Positions 16,610 through 24,295 of a DNA stretch of 64,000 bases are shown here, one piece after another. A model generated the notes under the pieces. That model had not been told where the DNA came from, searched no databases, and saw nothing but the letters and a program-made list of their open reading frames with translations. The DNA comes from Streptomyces spinoverrucosus. GTDB lineage: Bacteria > Actinomycetota > Actinomycetes > Streptomycetales > Streptomycetaceae. Each line of letters begins with the position of its first letter. Position 1 is the stretch's first letter. The stretch is taken from assembly GCF_015712165.1 (NCBI RefSeq), contig NZ_JADPZX010000001.1:2852001-2916000 (forward strand), given 5' to 3'. Position numbers and translations under genes: made by a program.

Positions 16610-17059
16610 ATGTCCCTCCCCCTGACCCGTCGGATCGCCCGTGCCGCGCTGCTCGTCGCTGCGGGAGCGGCTGCCGGGGTCGGTGCGGCCGGCTCCGCCA
16701 GCGCTGCAGCCGAACTGCCCGCCACCGGCAACCTCGGCGGGCTGACCGCCCTGGACGGGGCCAACGTCGGCAACACCGTCGACAGCGCGGCGCAGAACGT
16801 GACCGGAACCGCCGGTGAGACCGGCAGCAAGGCAGTCAAGAAGGCGGTGCCGGCCGCGGGCAAGACCGGTGGCCAGGCCGCGAAGAAGGCGATGCCGGCG
16901 GTGCAGAAGGTCGCGGGTGACACGGCCGGGGCCGCCGGGGCCGTCGTGGGCGACGCCGCGTCGACCGCCGCCACCACCGGTGGGCTGCCGACGGACGGGC
17001 TGACCAAGGGCGGCCTGCCCACCGCGTCGCTGCCGACCCAGGGGCTGCCGATCGGCTGA
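16610..17059 (+). CDS. Small secreted Ala/Gly/Thr-rich protein
   Basis: 149 residues with a clear Sec signal peptide (RRIARAALLVAAGAAAGVGA, cleavage after SASA near residue 31). The mature part is low-complexity and Lys-containing (KAVKKAVPAAGK, QAAKKAMPAVQK) and ends in TGGLPTDGL-type repeats. I do not recognise a function. It has a good SD (AAGGAG) and is a single-gene unit closed by a strong terminator. An LPATG sequence occurs just after the signal peptide, the wrong end for sortase anchoring. Confidence 0.8.
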   Translation: MSLPLTRRIARAALLVAAGAAAGVGAAGSASAAAELPATGNLGGLTALDGANVGNTVDSAAQNVTGTAGETGSKAVKKAVPAAGKTGGQAAKKAMPAVQKVAGDTAGAAGAVVGDAASTAATTGGLPTDGLTKGGLPTASLPTQGLPIG

Positions 17060-17080
17060 GTGCCGAGCACCGCTCCATGA

Positions 17081-17117
17081 GCGAAGGGGTCCAGGGATCT
17101 TCCCTGGGCCCCTTCGC
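17081..17117. terminator. Bidirectional terminator
   Basis: A 17-bp stem from GCGAAGGGGTCCAGGGA with its partner after a TCT loop (one G-T pair), between convergent genes ending at 17059 and 17123. Confidence 0.88.
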
Positions 17118-17122
17118 CGCGT

Positions 17123-18217
17123 TCACGCGAGGCGCTTGACCGCCGCCGCGATCCGCTCGTCCGTCGCCGTCAGGGCCACTCGTACGAAGTTCTCGCCCGC
17201 CTGGCCGTAGAAGTCGCCCGGCGCGACCAGGATGCCCAGGTCGGCCAGATGGGCGACCGTGTCCCAGCAGGACTCGTCCCTGGTCGCCCACAGATAGAGG
17301 CTGGCCTCGCTGTGCTCGATGCGGAAGCCGTGGCCCAGCAGGGCCTCGCGCAGGGCCGTGCGGCGGGCCGCGTAACGGTCGCGCTGCTCGCGGACGTGGG
17401 TGTCGTCGCCCAGCGCCGCCACCACCGCCGCCTGCGTCGGCGCGGACGTCATCATGCCGCCGTGCTTGCGGATCTCCAGAAGCGGGCCGAGGACGGCCGG
17501 GTCGCCGGCGAGGAAGGCGGCGCGATAGCCCGCGAGGTTGGAGCGCTTGGACAAGGAGTGGACCGAGACGATGCCCTCGTACGAGCCGCCGTTGACGTCC
17601 GGGTGGAGGACGGAGACCGGGTCGGCCTCCCAGCCGAGTTCGAGGTAGCACTCGTCGGAGAAGACCAGGACGCCGTGCTCACGGGCCCAGGCGACGATCC
17701 GGGTCAGCTCCTGCTTCGACAGCACCTTGCCCGTCGGGTTGGAGGGCGAGTTCAGCCAGAGCAGCTTCAGGTTCGTCGGGTCGAGGTCCGTCGGGTCGTC
17801 GTACACCTCGTACTCGGCGCGGGCCAGGCGCGCGCCCACCTCGTACGTCGGGTAGGCGAGGCGCGGGTACGCCACCTTGTCGCCGGGGCCGAGGCCCAGC
17901 TGGGTGGGGAGCCAGGCGACCAGTTCCTTGGAGCCGACGATCGGCAGGACGTGGTGGTGGGTGACGTCACGGGCGCCGAGGCGGCGCTGCACCCAGCCCG
18001 TGATCGCGTCCCGCAGTTCCGGCGTGCCCCACACGGTCGGGTAGCCGGGCGAGTCGGCGGCGGCGATCAGCGCCTTCTGGATCAGCTCGGGGACCGGGTC
18101 GACCGGGGTGCCGACGGAGAGGTCGACGAGGCCGTCCGGGTGCGCGGCGGCCGTCTTCCGGTACGGAGCGAGCTTGTCCCAGGGAAAGGTGGGCAGGCGG
18201 TCGGTGACTGCGGACAC
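17123..18217 (-). CDS. dapC: N-succinyldiaminopimelate aminotransferase
   Basis: Fold-type I PLP aminotransferase acting one step before DapE in diaminopimelate synthesis. 364 residues, with NSPSNPTG (156-163), D188 (FSDECY) and PLP lysine K224 (HSLSKRSN). Assignment as DapC rests on length, on the downstream position from a 7Fe ferredoxin (fdxC-dapC in mycobacteria, recollection) and on dapE nearby. GTG start at 18217; SD weak. A 13-bp stem-loop separates it from fdxA, so expression may be partly attenuated. Confidence 0.93.
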   Translation of the reverse strand: MSAVTDRLPTFPWDKLAPYRKTAAAHPDGLVDLSVGTPVDPVPELIQKALIAAADSPGYPTVWGTPELRDAITGWVQRRLGARDVTHHHVLPIVGSKELVAWLPTQLGLGPGDKVAYPRLAYPTYEVGARLARAEYEVYDDPTDLDPTNLKLLWLNSPSNPTGKVLSKQELTRIVAWAREHGVLVFSDECYLELGWEADPVSVLHPDVNGGSYEGIVSVHSLSKRSNLAGYRAAFLAGDPAVLGPLLEIRKHGGMMTSAPTQAAVVAALGDDTHVREQRDRYAARRTALREALLGHGFRIEHSEASLYLWATRDESCWDTVAHLADLGILVAPGDFYGQAGENFVRVALTATDERIAAAVKRLA

Positions 18218-18248
18218 GGTGTCTGGCTCACTTTCTGGTGCGGCAAAC

Positions 18249-18302
18249 GCCTCGGTCCCGTGCGGCGACGATCGGGGTGATCGGGCCGTACGGGACCGAG
18301 GC
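18249..18302. terminator. Long-loop hairpin between fdxA and dapC
   Basis: Perfect 13-bp stem GCCTCGGTCCCGT / ACGGGACCGAGGC with a 28-nt loop between two same-strand genes. It could terminate or attenuate fdxA transcription, or act in mRNA processing. Confidence 0.5.
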
Positions 18303-18327
18303 GGCGCGGTTCGGGCCGCTTAGGGGG

Positions 18328-18648
18328 TCACTCGCCCTGCGGCGGCAGCGCGGCGACGAAGGGGTGGTCCCGCTCGATCAGGCCGAGCTTGCTCGCGCCG
18401 CCGGGCGAGCCGAGCTCGTCGAAGAACTCGACGTTCGCCTTGTAGTAGTCCTTCCACTCCTCCGGCACGTCGTCCTCGTAGAAGATCGCCTCAACCGGGC
18501 AGACCGGCTCACACGCACCGCAGTCGACGCATTCGTCCGGGTGGATGTACAAGGACCTGGAGCCCTCGTAGATGCAGTCGACCGGGCACTCCTCGATGCA
18601 CGCCTTGTCCTTGACGTCGACACAAGGCTGCGCGATGACGTAGGTCAC
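18328..18648 (-). CDS. fdxA: Seven-iron ferredoxin (3Fe-4S + 4Fe-4S)
   Basis: A 106-residue soluble electron carrier. Cluster cysteines are C9, C17, C21, C25 (CVDVKDKACIEECPVDC) and C40, C43, C46, C50 (CVDCGACEPVC), the pattern of bacterial 7Fe ferredoxins. The C-terminal extension (YYKANVEFFDELGSPGGASK) is typical of the actinobacterial group. GTG at 18648 with an excellent SD GAGGAGG. It lies immediately upstream of dapC and divergent from the GNAT gene. Confidence 0.95.
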   Translation of the reverse strand: MTYVIAQPCVDVKDKACIEECPVDCIYEGSRSLYIHPDECVDCGACEPVCPVEAIFYEDDVPEEWKDYYKANVEFFDELGSPGGASKLGLIERDHPFVAALPPQGE

Positions 18649-18739
18649 GCTGTCGTTCCTCCTCGATACGGGCGCCGGCGGGCCTCCTCAGGCTCCGCCG
18701 CCTGGCGCGCGGGAGCGCGGCGTCGTCGATGCCCGCCCC

Positions 18740-18745
18740 TAGTAT
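18740..18745 (+). promoter_or_regulatory. Candidate -10 box of the GNAT-SirB1 operon
   Basis: TAGTAT fits TANNNT and lies 45 bases upstream of the chosen GTG; AGGAGGGG at 18771-18778 falls in the resulting leader. Confidence 0.45.
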
Positions 18746-18789
18746 CTCCGTTCTTGGGCATGATCCGAACAGGAGGGGTGAACCGACCA

Positions 18790-19788
18790 GTGGAAATATC
18801 ACCGGCTGGACGCCTTGAGGTCCGTATCACCGCTGCTGACGTGGGCAAACGAGTCTCCGTACGGCGCTTGGGGGACCATCGTGTCACGGAGCAGAAATTC
18901 ACCGACACGGTGGGTGTTCTCACATCCTGGAACAACGGTGTGCTCGTGATCACACGGCGGGACGGCGAACGCGTCCGCATCGAGGAAACCTCGCTGGTCG
19001 CGGGCAAGGTCGTGCCTCCGGCACCGGCCCGGCGACGCGGCCCCGCCGCCTCCTACGAGGAGCTCGCCCGGGTCGCCGCGCGCGCCTGGCAGCCGCTGGA
19101 GAGCGAGCGGCTCGGCGAGTGGGAGCTGCGCGCCGCGGCCGGGTTCACCCGGCGCGCCAACTCCGTACTGCCACTCGGCGACCCGGGAGTGTCCCTCGAC
19201 GAGGCGCTGACCGCCGTACGGCGCTGGTACGGCGACCGGGGCCTGCCCGCGTACATCCAGACCGCCACCGGCGCCGAGGGCACGCAGGAGCTGCTGTGCG
19301 CGGAGCTGGAGGAGCGGGGGTGGGTGCGGGAGGTGTCCGCCGAGTTGTGGATCGGCGGGCTCGCGCCCCTCGCCGACCGGGCCGAGGGTGCCGGGGTGGT
19401 GCTGTCCCGGGAGGCGGACGCGGGGTGGCTGGCGCGGTACCAGCGCAAGGGGGTGAGTGAGGTGGCTTTGCGGGTGCTGGGGAGCGGGAGGTCGGTGTGG
19501 TTCGCGAGTGTGCCGGGCGAGGGCTCGGTCCCCGCGGCCATCGGGCGGTGTGTCGTGGACGGGCGGTGGGCCGGGTTCGCCGCCGTCGAGGTGGATCCCG
19601 CGCTACGACGGCGGGGGCTGGCGAGCGAGGTGATGGCCGCGTTGGCCCGGCGGGCCATGGACGAGGGCGCGTCGGCGGCATGGCTGCAGGTCGAGACGGA
19701 CAATGCCGGTGCACGGGCGTTGTACGCCGCGCTGGGCTTCGGTGTGCATCACACGTACCACCATGTCCGGGAGCCGGAGGGCAGGTAG
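18790..19788 (+). CDS. GNAT-family N-acetyltransferase with N-terminal SH3-like domain
   Basis: A 332-residue protein: an SH3-like N-terminal domain (about 1-75, VGKRVSVRRLGDH ... FTDTVGVLTSWNNGVLVITR), a linker, and a C-terminal GNAT fold with the acetyl-CoA loop RRRGLASEVMAAL and C-terminal LYAALGF. The layout matches Rv0428c-like acetyltransferases; the substrate is unknown. I chose the GTG at 18790 because AGGAGGGG lies 11 bases upstream; GTG 18778 overlaps that SD and ATG 18760 lies upstream of it. The stop is two bases before the SirB1-like gene, so they form an operon. Confidence 0.88.
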   Translation: MEISPAGRLEVRITAADVGKRVSVRRLGDHRVTEQKFTDTVGVLTSWNNGVLVITRRDGERVRIEETSLVAGKVVPPAPARRRGPAASYEELARVAARAWQPLESERLGEWELRAAAGFTRRANSVLPLGDPGVSLDEALTAVRRWYGDRGLPAYIQTATGAEGTQELLCAELEERGWVREVSAELWIGGLAPLADRAEGAGVVLSREADAGWLARYQRKGVSEVALRVLGSGRSVWFASVPGEGSVPAAIGRCVVDGRWAGFAAVEVDPALRRRGLASEVMAALARRAMDEGASAAWLQVETDNAGARALYAALGFGVHHTYHHVREPEGR

Positions 19789-19790
19789 CC

Positions 19791-20654
19791 ATGAGTCCAC
19801 CCTTCCCGCCATCCGCCGAGCGGTCCGCCGAGCTGCGGCGCCGGTTCGCCGAGGAGGCGCGGGCCGAGCGGCCCGATCTGGCGACGTTGTGTCTGCTGGT
19901 CGGTGCGCAGGCCGACGGGACGCTGGACGAGGCGGGCATCGACGCCGCGCAGGTGGAGCTGGACCGGCTGGCCGGGCTGCTGCCGTTCCGGCCGGGTGGG
20001 GCGCGGGCGTGGGCGGTGGCGTTGCGGGAGCTGCTGGGTGACCGGTGCGGGTTTCGCGGCTCCGCCGCGGACTATCAGCGGCTTCAGTCGTCGCTGCTGC
20101 ATGCCGTGCTGGTGCGGCGGCGGGGGTTGCCGATTCTGCTGTCGGTGGTGTGGATGGAGGTGGCTCGGCGGGCGGGGGCGCCGGTGTACGGGGTGGCCCT
20201 GCCGGGGCACTTCGTCGTCGGGTTCGGGGGTCCGGCCGGAGCGGCGGACGAGCAGGTGCTGGCCGATCCGTTCGACGGGGGGCGGGTGATGAGTGGGAAC
20301 GATGCGGAGTTGCTGGTGGTGGGGGCCACCGGGGCGCCGCTGGATCCTTCGATGCTGGTGCCCGCGGATCCGTTGGATGTGGTGCTGCGGATTCTGAACA
20401 ACATCCGGGCGTGGGCCGCCGCGCGGGTCGAGCGGTCGGATGTGGGGTTGTGGGCCGTGGAGTTGTCGCTGCTGCTGCCCTCGCATCCGGCTCGGTTGCG
20501 GTACGAGCGGGCGCAGTTGCTGGTGCGGCGGGGGGACTTCCTGGGGGCGGCCGCGGAGTTGGATGCGTATGCGGAGGTGGTGGGGGGTGTGGATGAGGGG
20601 GCGGCGGAGCAGGTGCGGGGGGAGGCGCGGGCCGCTCGTGCCATGTTGAACTGA
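19791..20654 (+). CDS. SirB1 / transglutaminase-like family protein
   Basis: A 287-residue soluble protein. The central segment RRRGLPILLSVVWMEVARRAGAPVYGVALPGHFVVGF-like region (around residues 105-145) is the SirB1-N signature, with LPGHF holding the conserved His; the C-terminal third is helical and TPR-like (ERAQLLVRRGDFLGAAAELD). The classic Cys of active transglutaminases is not obvious. Biochemical role unknown. ATG at 19791, SD GGAGGG, two bases after the GNAT stop. Confidence 0.82.
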   Translation: MSPPFPPSAERSAELRRRFAEEARAERPDLATLCLLVGAQADGTLDEAGIDAAQVELDRLAGLLPFRPGGARAWAVALRELLGDRCGFRGSAADYQRLQSSLLHAVLVRRRGLPILLSVVWMEVARRAGAPVYGVALPGHFVVGFGGPAGAADEQVLADPFDGGRVMSGNDAELLVVGATGAPLDPSMLVPADPLDVVLRILNNIRAWAAARVERSDVGLWAVELSLLLPSHPARLRYERAQLLVRRGDFLGAAAELDAYAEVVGGVDEGAAEQVRGEARAARAMLN

Positions 20655-20660
20655 TCGGGC

Positions 20661-20736
20661 GGGTGCGGGTTTCGTGTGGCTGGTCGCGCCCACGCGGCGG
20701 AGCCGCATATCGATACAGCCCCGCGCCCCTGGGGCG
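20661..20736. repeat. Dispersed intergenic repeat, copy B (inverted relative to copy A)
   Basis: Read on the minus strand: CAGGGGCGCGGGG, about 28 bases including a GCGGCTCCGCCGC palindrome, GCGCGACCAGCCACA, AACCCGCA. The flanks match copy A at 3207-3257, which has a shorter middle. It lies between convergent genes and may also serve as a terminator. Confidence 0.6.
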
Positions 20737-20752
20737 CTGCCCCGACCGGCGA

Positions 20753-21367
20753 TTACAGCCAGCCCTTGTCCTCGGCGATCCGGGCCGCTTCCGTTCTGTT
20801 TCGGGCCGCCAGTTTTTGGATCGCCGTGGAGAGGTAGTTGCGGACCGTGCCCTGGGACAGGTGCAGGGTCTTGGCCAGTTCGGCGTTTGTGGAGCCGGCC
20901 GCTGCCGCTCGCAGGACCTCTCGTTCGCGGTCCGTCAATGGGTTGGTGCCCTCCGCCAGGGCCGCTGCCGCCAACGTCGGGTCGATGACCCGTTCGCCCG
21001 TCAGGACCTTGCGGATCGCCTCCGCCAGTTGCGCTGCGGGGGCGTCCTTGACCAGGAAGGCGTCGGCGCCGGACTCCATGGCGGTGCGGAGGTGGCCGGG
21101 GCGGCCGAAGGTGGTGAGGATGACCAGGCGTACGTCCGGCAGCTCCCGGTGGAGTCGGGCCGCCGCCTCGATGCCGGTCGCGCCCGGCATCTCGATGTCG
21201 AGGAGGGCCACGTCGACGTCGTGCTCGCGGGCCAGCGGCAGCACCTCGTCGCCGCGGGCCGCCTGGGCGACCACCTCGATGTCGTCCTCCAGGCCGAGCA
21301 GCGCGGCCAGTGCCTCGCGGACCATCGACTGGTCCTCGGCGAGCAGGACCCTGATCGTGCGGCTCAT
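20753..21367 (-). CDS. NarL/LuxR-type response regulator
   Basis: A 204-residue two-component regulator: receiver domain with phospho-acceptor D57 (ALLDIEMPG), conserved K107, and a C-terminal LuxR helix-turn-helix (LTDREREVLRAAAAGSTNAE ... LSQGTVRNYLS). ATG at 21367 overlaps the kinase stop as ATGA. Likely target: the promoter of its own ABC-kinase operon (see palindromes at 24212-24254), which is inference. Confidence 0.95.
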   Translation of the reverse strand: MSRTIRVLLAEDQSMVREALAALLGLEDDIEVVAQAARGDEVLPLAREHDVDVALLDIEMPGATGIEAAARLHRELPDVRLVILTTFGRPGHLRTAMESGADAFLVKDAPAAQLAEAIRKVLTGERVIDPTLAAAALAEGTNPLTDREREVLRAAAAGSTNAELAKTLHLSQGTVRNYLSTAIQKLAARNRTEAARIAEDKGWL

Positions 21368-22530
21368 GTCGCGGATCCTACGGTCGGGCCGACGGGAACC
21401 CTCGCGACCAGCCGGAAGCCGTGCTTGACCGGGCCCGCCTCCAGCGTGCCGCCCGCCTTGTGGAGGCGCTCGGCGAGGCCGGTGAGGCCGTGGCCGGGGC
21501 CTTCGCCGGTGCCGCCGACTCCCGAGCCGTCGTCCTCTACGCACAGGTCCAGGACGGGGCCGTCGAGGGTCTGCCGACGGGTGACGGTGACCGTGCAGCG
21601 GCGGGCGCCGCTGTGCCGTACGACGTTGGTGACCGCCTCGCGCAGCGCCCAGGCGAGGGCGGACTCGCTCTCCTCGGGGACGTCGGTGACGTCCGGTTCC
21701 AGCGGGATGTCGAGGCTGACCCCGGCCGCCGTCAAGGCATCCCGGGCGCCCGCCAGTTCGGCGGCCAGGCGGGGGCGCCGGTAGCCGGTGACGGCCTCGC
21801 GGACGTCGACGAGGGCCTGGCGGCTGACCTGTTCGACGTCGGCGATCTGCCGGGCCGCCTGGTCGGGGTGGTCGGGGAGCATCCGGCCGGCCAGTTCGCT
21901 CTTGAGGGTGATCAGGGACAGGGAGTGGCCGAGCAGGTCGTGCAGGTCGCGGGCGAGGCGCAGCCGTTCCTCGTTGGCGGCGAGGTGGGCGACGGTGGCG
22001 CGGGCCTCGCGCAGGGCGATGGTGGTGCGGACGAGTTCCCGTACGCCGGTCATGGCGAAGCCGCCGAGCAGCGCCGGGATGAGCAGCCCGGCCAGGTAGG
22101 TGGTGCCGTCCGGGACGGCCAGGGCGACGGACGTCATCAGGGCCGAGGCGCCGGGGATGGTCCAGCGCGCGTACCGCAGGGGCAGTGCGGCGCCCGACGC
22201 GATCGAGACGTAGACGAAGAGGACCAGCCACTCGCGGCCGAGTGTGACGGCGAGGAGCGTCGACTGGGCGGCCAGAACCGCGATCGAGCCGAGGACCAGC
22301 GCGTTGCTGTCCCGGCGGCCGGTGCGGAACAGCAGGATCATGTACCAACCGACGAAGGCCGCCAGGCCGATCCAGCCGAGGACCCGGACGCCGGTTCGGT
22401 GGCCGCCGTGCAGGAGGTCGGTGACGGGGGCGCTCAGGTAGACGAGCCAGATGCCCGTCCACAGGCTCTTGATCAGCCGTTGCTTGCGGTTCTGCGGGCG
22501 CTGCCCGATACCGACGCCGATGCCGCTCAC
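21364..22530 (-). CDS. NarL-family sensor histidine kinase (HisKA_3)
   Basis: A 388-residue kinase with five or six N-terminal membrane helices (about 20-165, very short loops, so an intramembrane-sensing type), phosphorylated His197 in ARDLHDLLGHSL and a HATPase domain (REAVTNVVRHSG, DDGSGVG, GHGLTGLAERL). The GTG start at 22530 overlaps the ABC permease stop as GTGA. Co-translation with an ABC exporter suggests the transporter and kinase form a sensing and detoxification unit, as in Bce- or Des-like systems (inference). Confidence 0.93.
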   Translation of the reverse strand: MSGIGVGIGQRPQNRKQRLIKSLWTGIWLVYLSAPVTDLLHGGHRTGVRVLGWIGLAAFVGWYMILLFRTGRRDSNALVLGSIAVLAAQSTLLAVTLGREWLVLFVYVSIASGAALPLRYARWTIPGASALMTSVALAVPDGTTYLAGLLIPALLGGFAMTGVRELVRTTIALREARATVAHLAANEERLRLARDLHDLLGHSLSLITLKSELAGRMLPDHPDQAARQIADVEQVSRQALVDVREAVTGYRRPRLAAELAGARDALTAAGVSLDIPLEPDVTDVPEESESALAWALREAVTNVVRHSGARRCTVTVTRRQTLDGPVLDLCVEDDGSGVGGTGEGPGHGLTGLAERLHKAGGTLEAGPVKHGFRLVARVPVGPTVGSAT

Positions 22531-23267
22531 GCCTTCAGCGAGTCCTTCCGGTACAGCCAGGCCGCCCCGCCCGCGAAGAGCACGAAGGAGACGGCGAGTA
22601 CGGCGATGTCGCCGGCCTGCGGGACCTGGCTCTGTTCGATGGCCCGCCCCAGGGCAGCGTACGCGTGCGTGGGCAGCCACTCGGCGATGTCCTGGAGCCA
22701 GCCGGGGAACGTCGTCGTCGGCATCCACAGGCCGCCGAGCATGGACAGGCCGAAGTAGACGATCATCGTGATCGGGCGGACCGCGTCCCCGCTCGCGAGG
22801 TAGCCGATGGCCACGCCGAGCGCGGCGAAGACCAGGCTGCCGGCCCAGATCGCGCCGGTCAGGGCGAACCACTGCCAGGCGGCCAGGCGTACGTCCTTCG
22901 CGGCAGCCGCGACCACGAAGACGATCACGATCGACGGCAGGCTCACCACGGCCGCGCTCGCGGTCTTGGCGAGGACGTAGCCGCGGCCGGGCAGCGGGGT
23001 CAGCCGCAGCTGTCGTACCCAACCGTTCTCCCGCTCCTTCGCGATGCGCTCGCTGTTGCCCATCAGGACGGCGGTCAGGGCGCCGAAGGAGGCCATGGAG
23101 ACCATCATGTACGTCGGGAGGGTCAGGCCCGTGCCGTCGATGGTCGTCGTGCTGTCGGCGGTTCCCGCGAGCAGCAGGAACAGCACCGAGGGGTAGATCA
23201 CCGAGAAGAACAGGAACTTGCGGTTGCGCAGGGCGCGGGTGAGTTCGAGGGTGATCAGGCTGTTCAT
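22527..23267 (-). CDS. ABC-2 type transporter permease
   Basis: A 246-residue membrane protein with six predicted helices and the ABC-2 topology: N-terminal helix FFSVIYPSVLFLLLAG, a central ERENGWVRQLRLTPL coupling segment and C-terminal LFAGGAAWLYRKDSL. It pairs with the ATPase encoded just upstream. ATG overlaps that gene's stop as ATGA, and its own stop overlaps the kinase start as GTGA. Confidence 0.93.
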   Translation of the reverse strand: MNSLITLELTRALRNRKFLFFSVIYPSVLFLLLAGTADSTTTIDGTGLTLPTYMMVSMASFGALTAVLMGNSERIAKERENGWVRQLRLTPLPGRGYVLAKTASAAVVSLPSIVIVFVVAAAAKDVRLAAWQWFALTGAIWAGSLVFAALGVAIGYLASGDAVRPITMIVYFGLSMLGGLWMPTTTFPGWLQDIAEWLPTHAYAALGRAIEQSQVPQAGDIAVLAVSFVLFAGGAAWLYRKDSLKA

Positions 23268-24181
23268 GCGGTGCGTGCCTCCTCGGCGGTGGTGAGGGCG
23301 ACGAAGGCCTCCTCCAGGCCCAGGCCGGCGACTTCGAGATTGCGGGGGTGGCAGCCCTGGGCGTACAGGGCGTGGACGGTCTCGTCGGCGTCCGTGGAGC
23401 GGATGCGGACCGTCCGTCCGGAAATGTCCAGGGAGGCGAGGAACGGCAGGGCGCGCAGCGCGGGTTCGTCGATCGGGGCGTCGAGGTCGAAGGAGATCCT
23501 GCGGGCTCCGGCCTTGGCCTTGATCTCGGCGGCGGTGCCGTCGGCGAGCAGTCGGCCGCGGTGCAGCACGAGGACGCGGTCGGCGACGGCGTCGGCCTCT
23601 TCGAGATAGTGGGTGGCGAAGAGGACCGTACGGCCGTGGTCGGCCTGGTCGCGCATGGTGGCCCAGAAGGCCTGGCGGGTGGTGACGTCCATGCCGGTGG
23701 TCGGCTCGTCGAGGACGATCAGATCGCTGTCGCCGGCGGTGGCGAGGGCGAAGCGGACGCGTTGGGACTGGCCGCCGGAGAGCTTGTCGGCCTTGCGGTC
23801 GGCGAGCCGGTCGATGCCCGCGCGGGACAGCACGTCGGGGACGGCGTACGGCCTGGGGTGGAGGGCGCAGGCCAGCCGCACCAGTTCGGCGACCGTGACG
23901 CCGTCCATCAGTCCGCCGCTCTGCAGCATCGCGCCCACCCGCCCGGCGACGATCGCCTCGCGCGGGGTGGTGCCGAAGAGGCGGACGGTGCCGGTGTCGG
24001 GCTGCCTGAGTCCGAGGAGCAGGTCGAGGGCGGTCGACTTGCCGGCGCCGTTGGGGCCCAGCAGCGCCACGGTCCGGCCCGGTTGCAGGGTGAGCGTCAG
24101 CACGTCGACGGCACGGACGGTGCCGTAGCTCTTGCTCACCCGGTCGAAGGCGACGGCCGGGGTGGGTGTTGTCGTCGTCAT
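23264..24181 (-). CDS. ABC transporter ATP-binding protein (exporter type)
   Basis: A 305-residue ATPase with Walker A GPNGAGKST (42-50), signature LSGGQSQRVRF, Walker B LIVLDEPTTGMD and the switch His (FATHYLEE); the C-terminal extension (about 220-305) is as in drug or lipid exporters. It is the first gene of a four-gene operon with permease, kinase and regulator. No SD precedes the ATG; the leader carries two palindromes at 24212-24254. Confidence 0.95.
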   Translation of the reverse strand: MTTTTPTPAVAFDRVSKSYGTVRAVDVLTLTLQPGRTVALLGPNGAGKSTALDLLLGLRQPDTGTVRLFGTTPREAIVAGRVGAMLQSGGLMDGVTVAELVRLACALHPRPYAVPDVLSRAGIDRLADRKADKLSGGQSQRVRFALATAGDSDLIVLDEPTTGMDVTTRQAFWATMRDQADHGRTVLFATHYLEEADAVADRVLVLHRGRLLADGTAAEIKAKAGARRISFDLDAPIDEPALRALPFLASLDISGRTVRIRSTDADETVHALYAQGCHPRNLEVAGLGLEEAFVALTTAEEARTA

Positions 24182-24211
24182 GCGGCCATCGTGGCCGCGC
24201 GGGGCGGGCGC

Positions 24212-24254
24212 CCGGCAGTGTCGGTGATCCCGACTGCCGGATGACAGATGTCAT
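24212..24254. promoter_or_regulatory. Two palindromes upstream of the ABC/two-component operon
   Basis: CCGGCAGT-N13-ACTGCCGG (24212-24240) directly abuts ATGACA-GA-TGTCAT (24241-24254). They lie 30-75 bases upstream of the operon start and 41 bases after the next gene's stop. A dimeric NarL-type regulator such as the one encoded in the operon would bind this kind of site. Confidence 0.55.
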
Positions 24255-24295
24255 GGACGAGGGCACCCGGCCGGCGGGCGCGGGTGCCCCCTTCG

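Noticed and set aside
16610..17059. LPATG in the small secreted protein as a sortase signal
   Set aside because: It lies at the N-terminus right after the signal peptide, without a following hydrophobic helix and basic tail, so it cannot work as a sorting signal.
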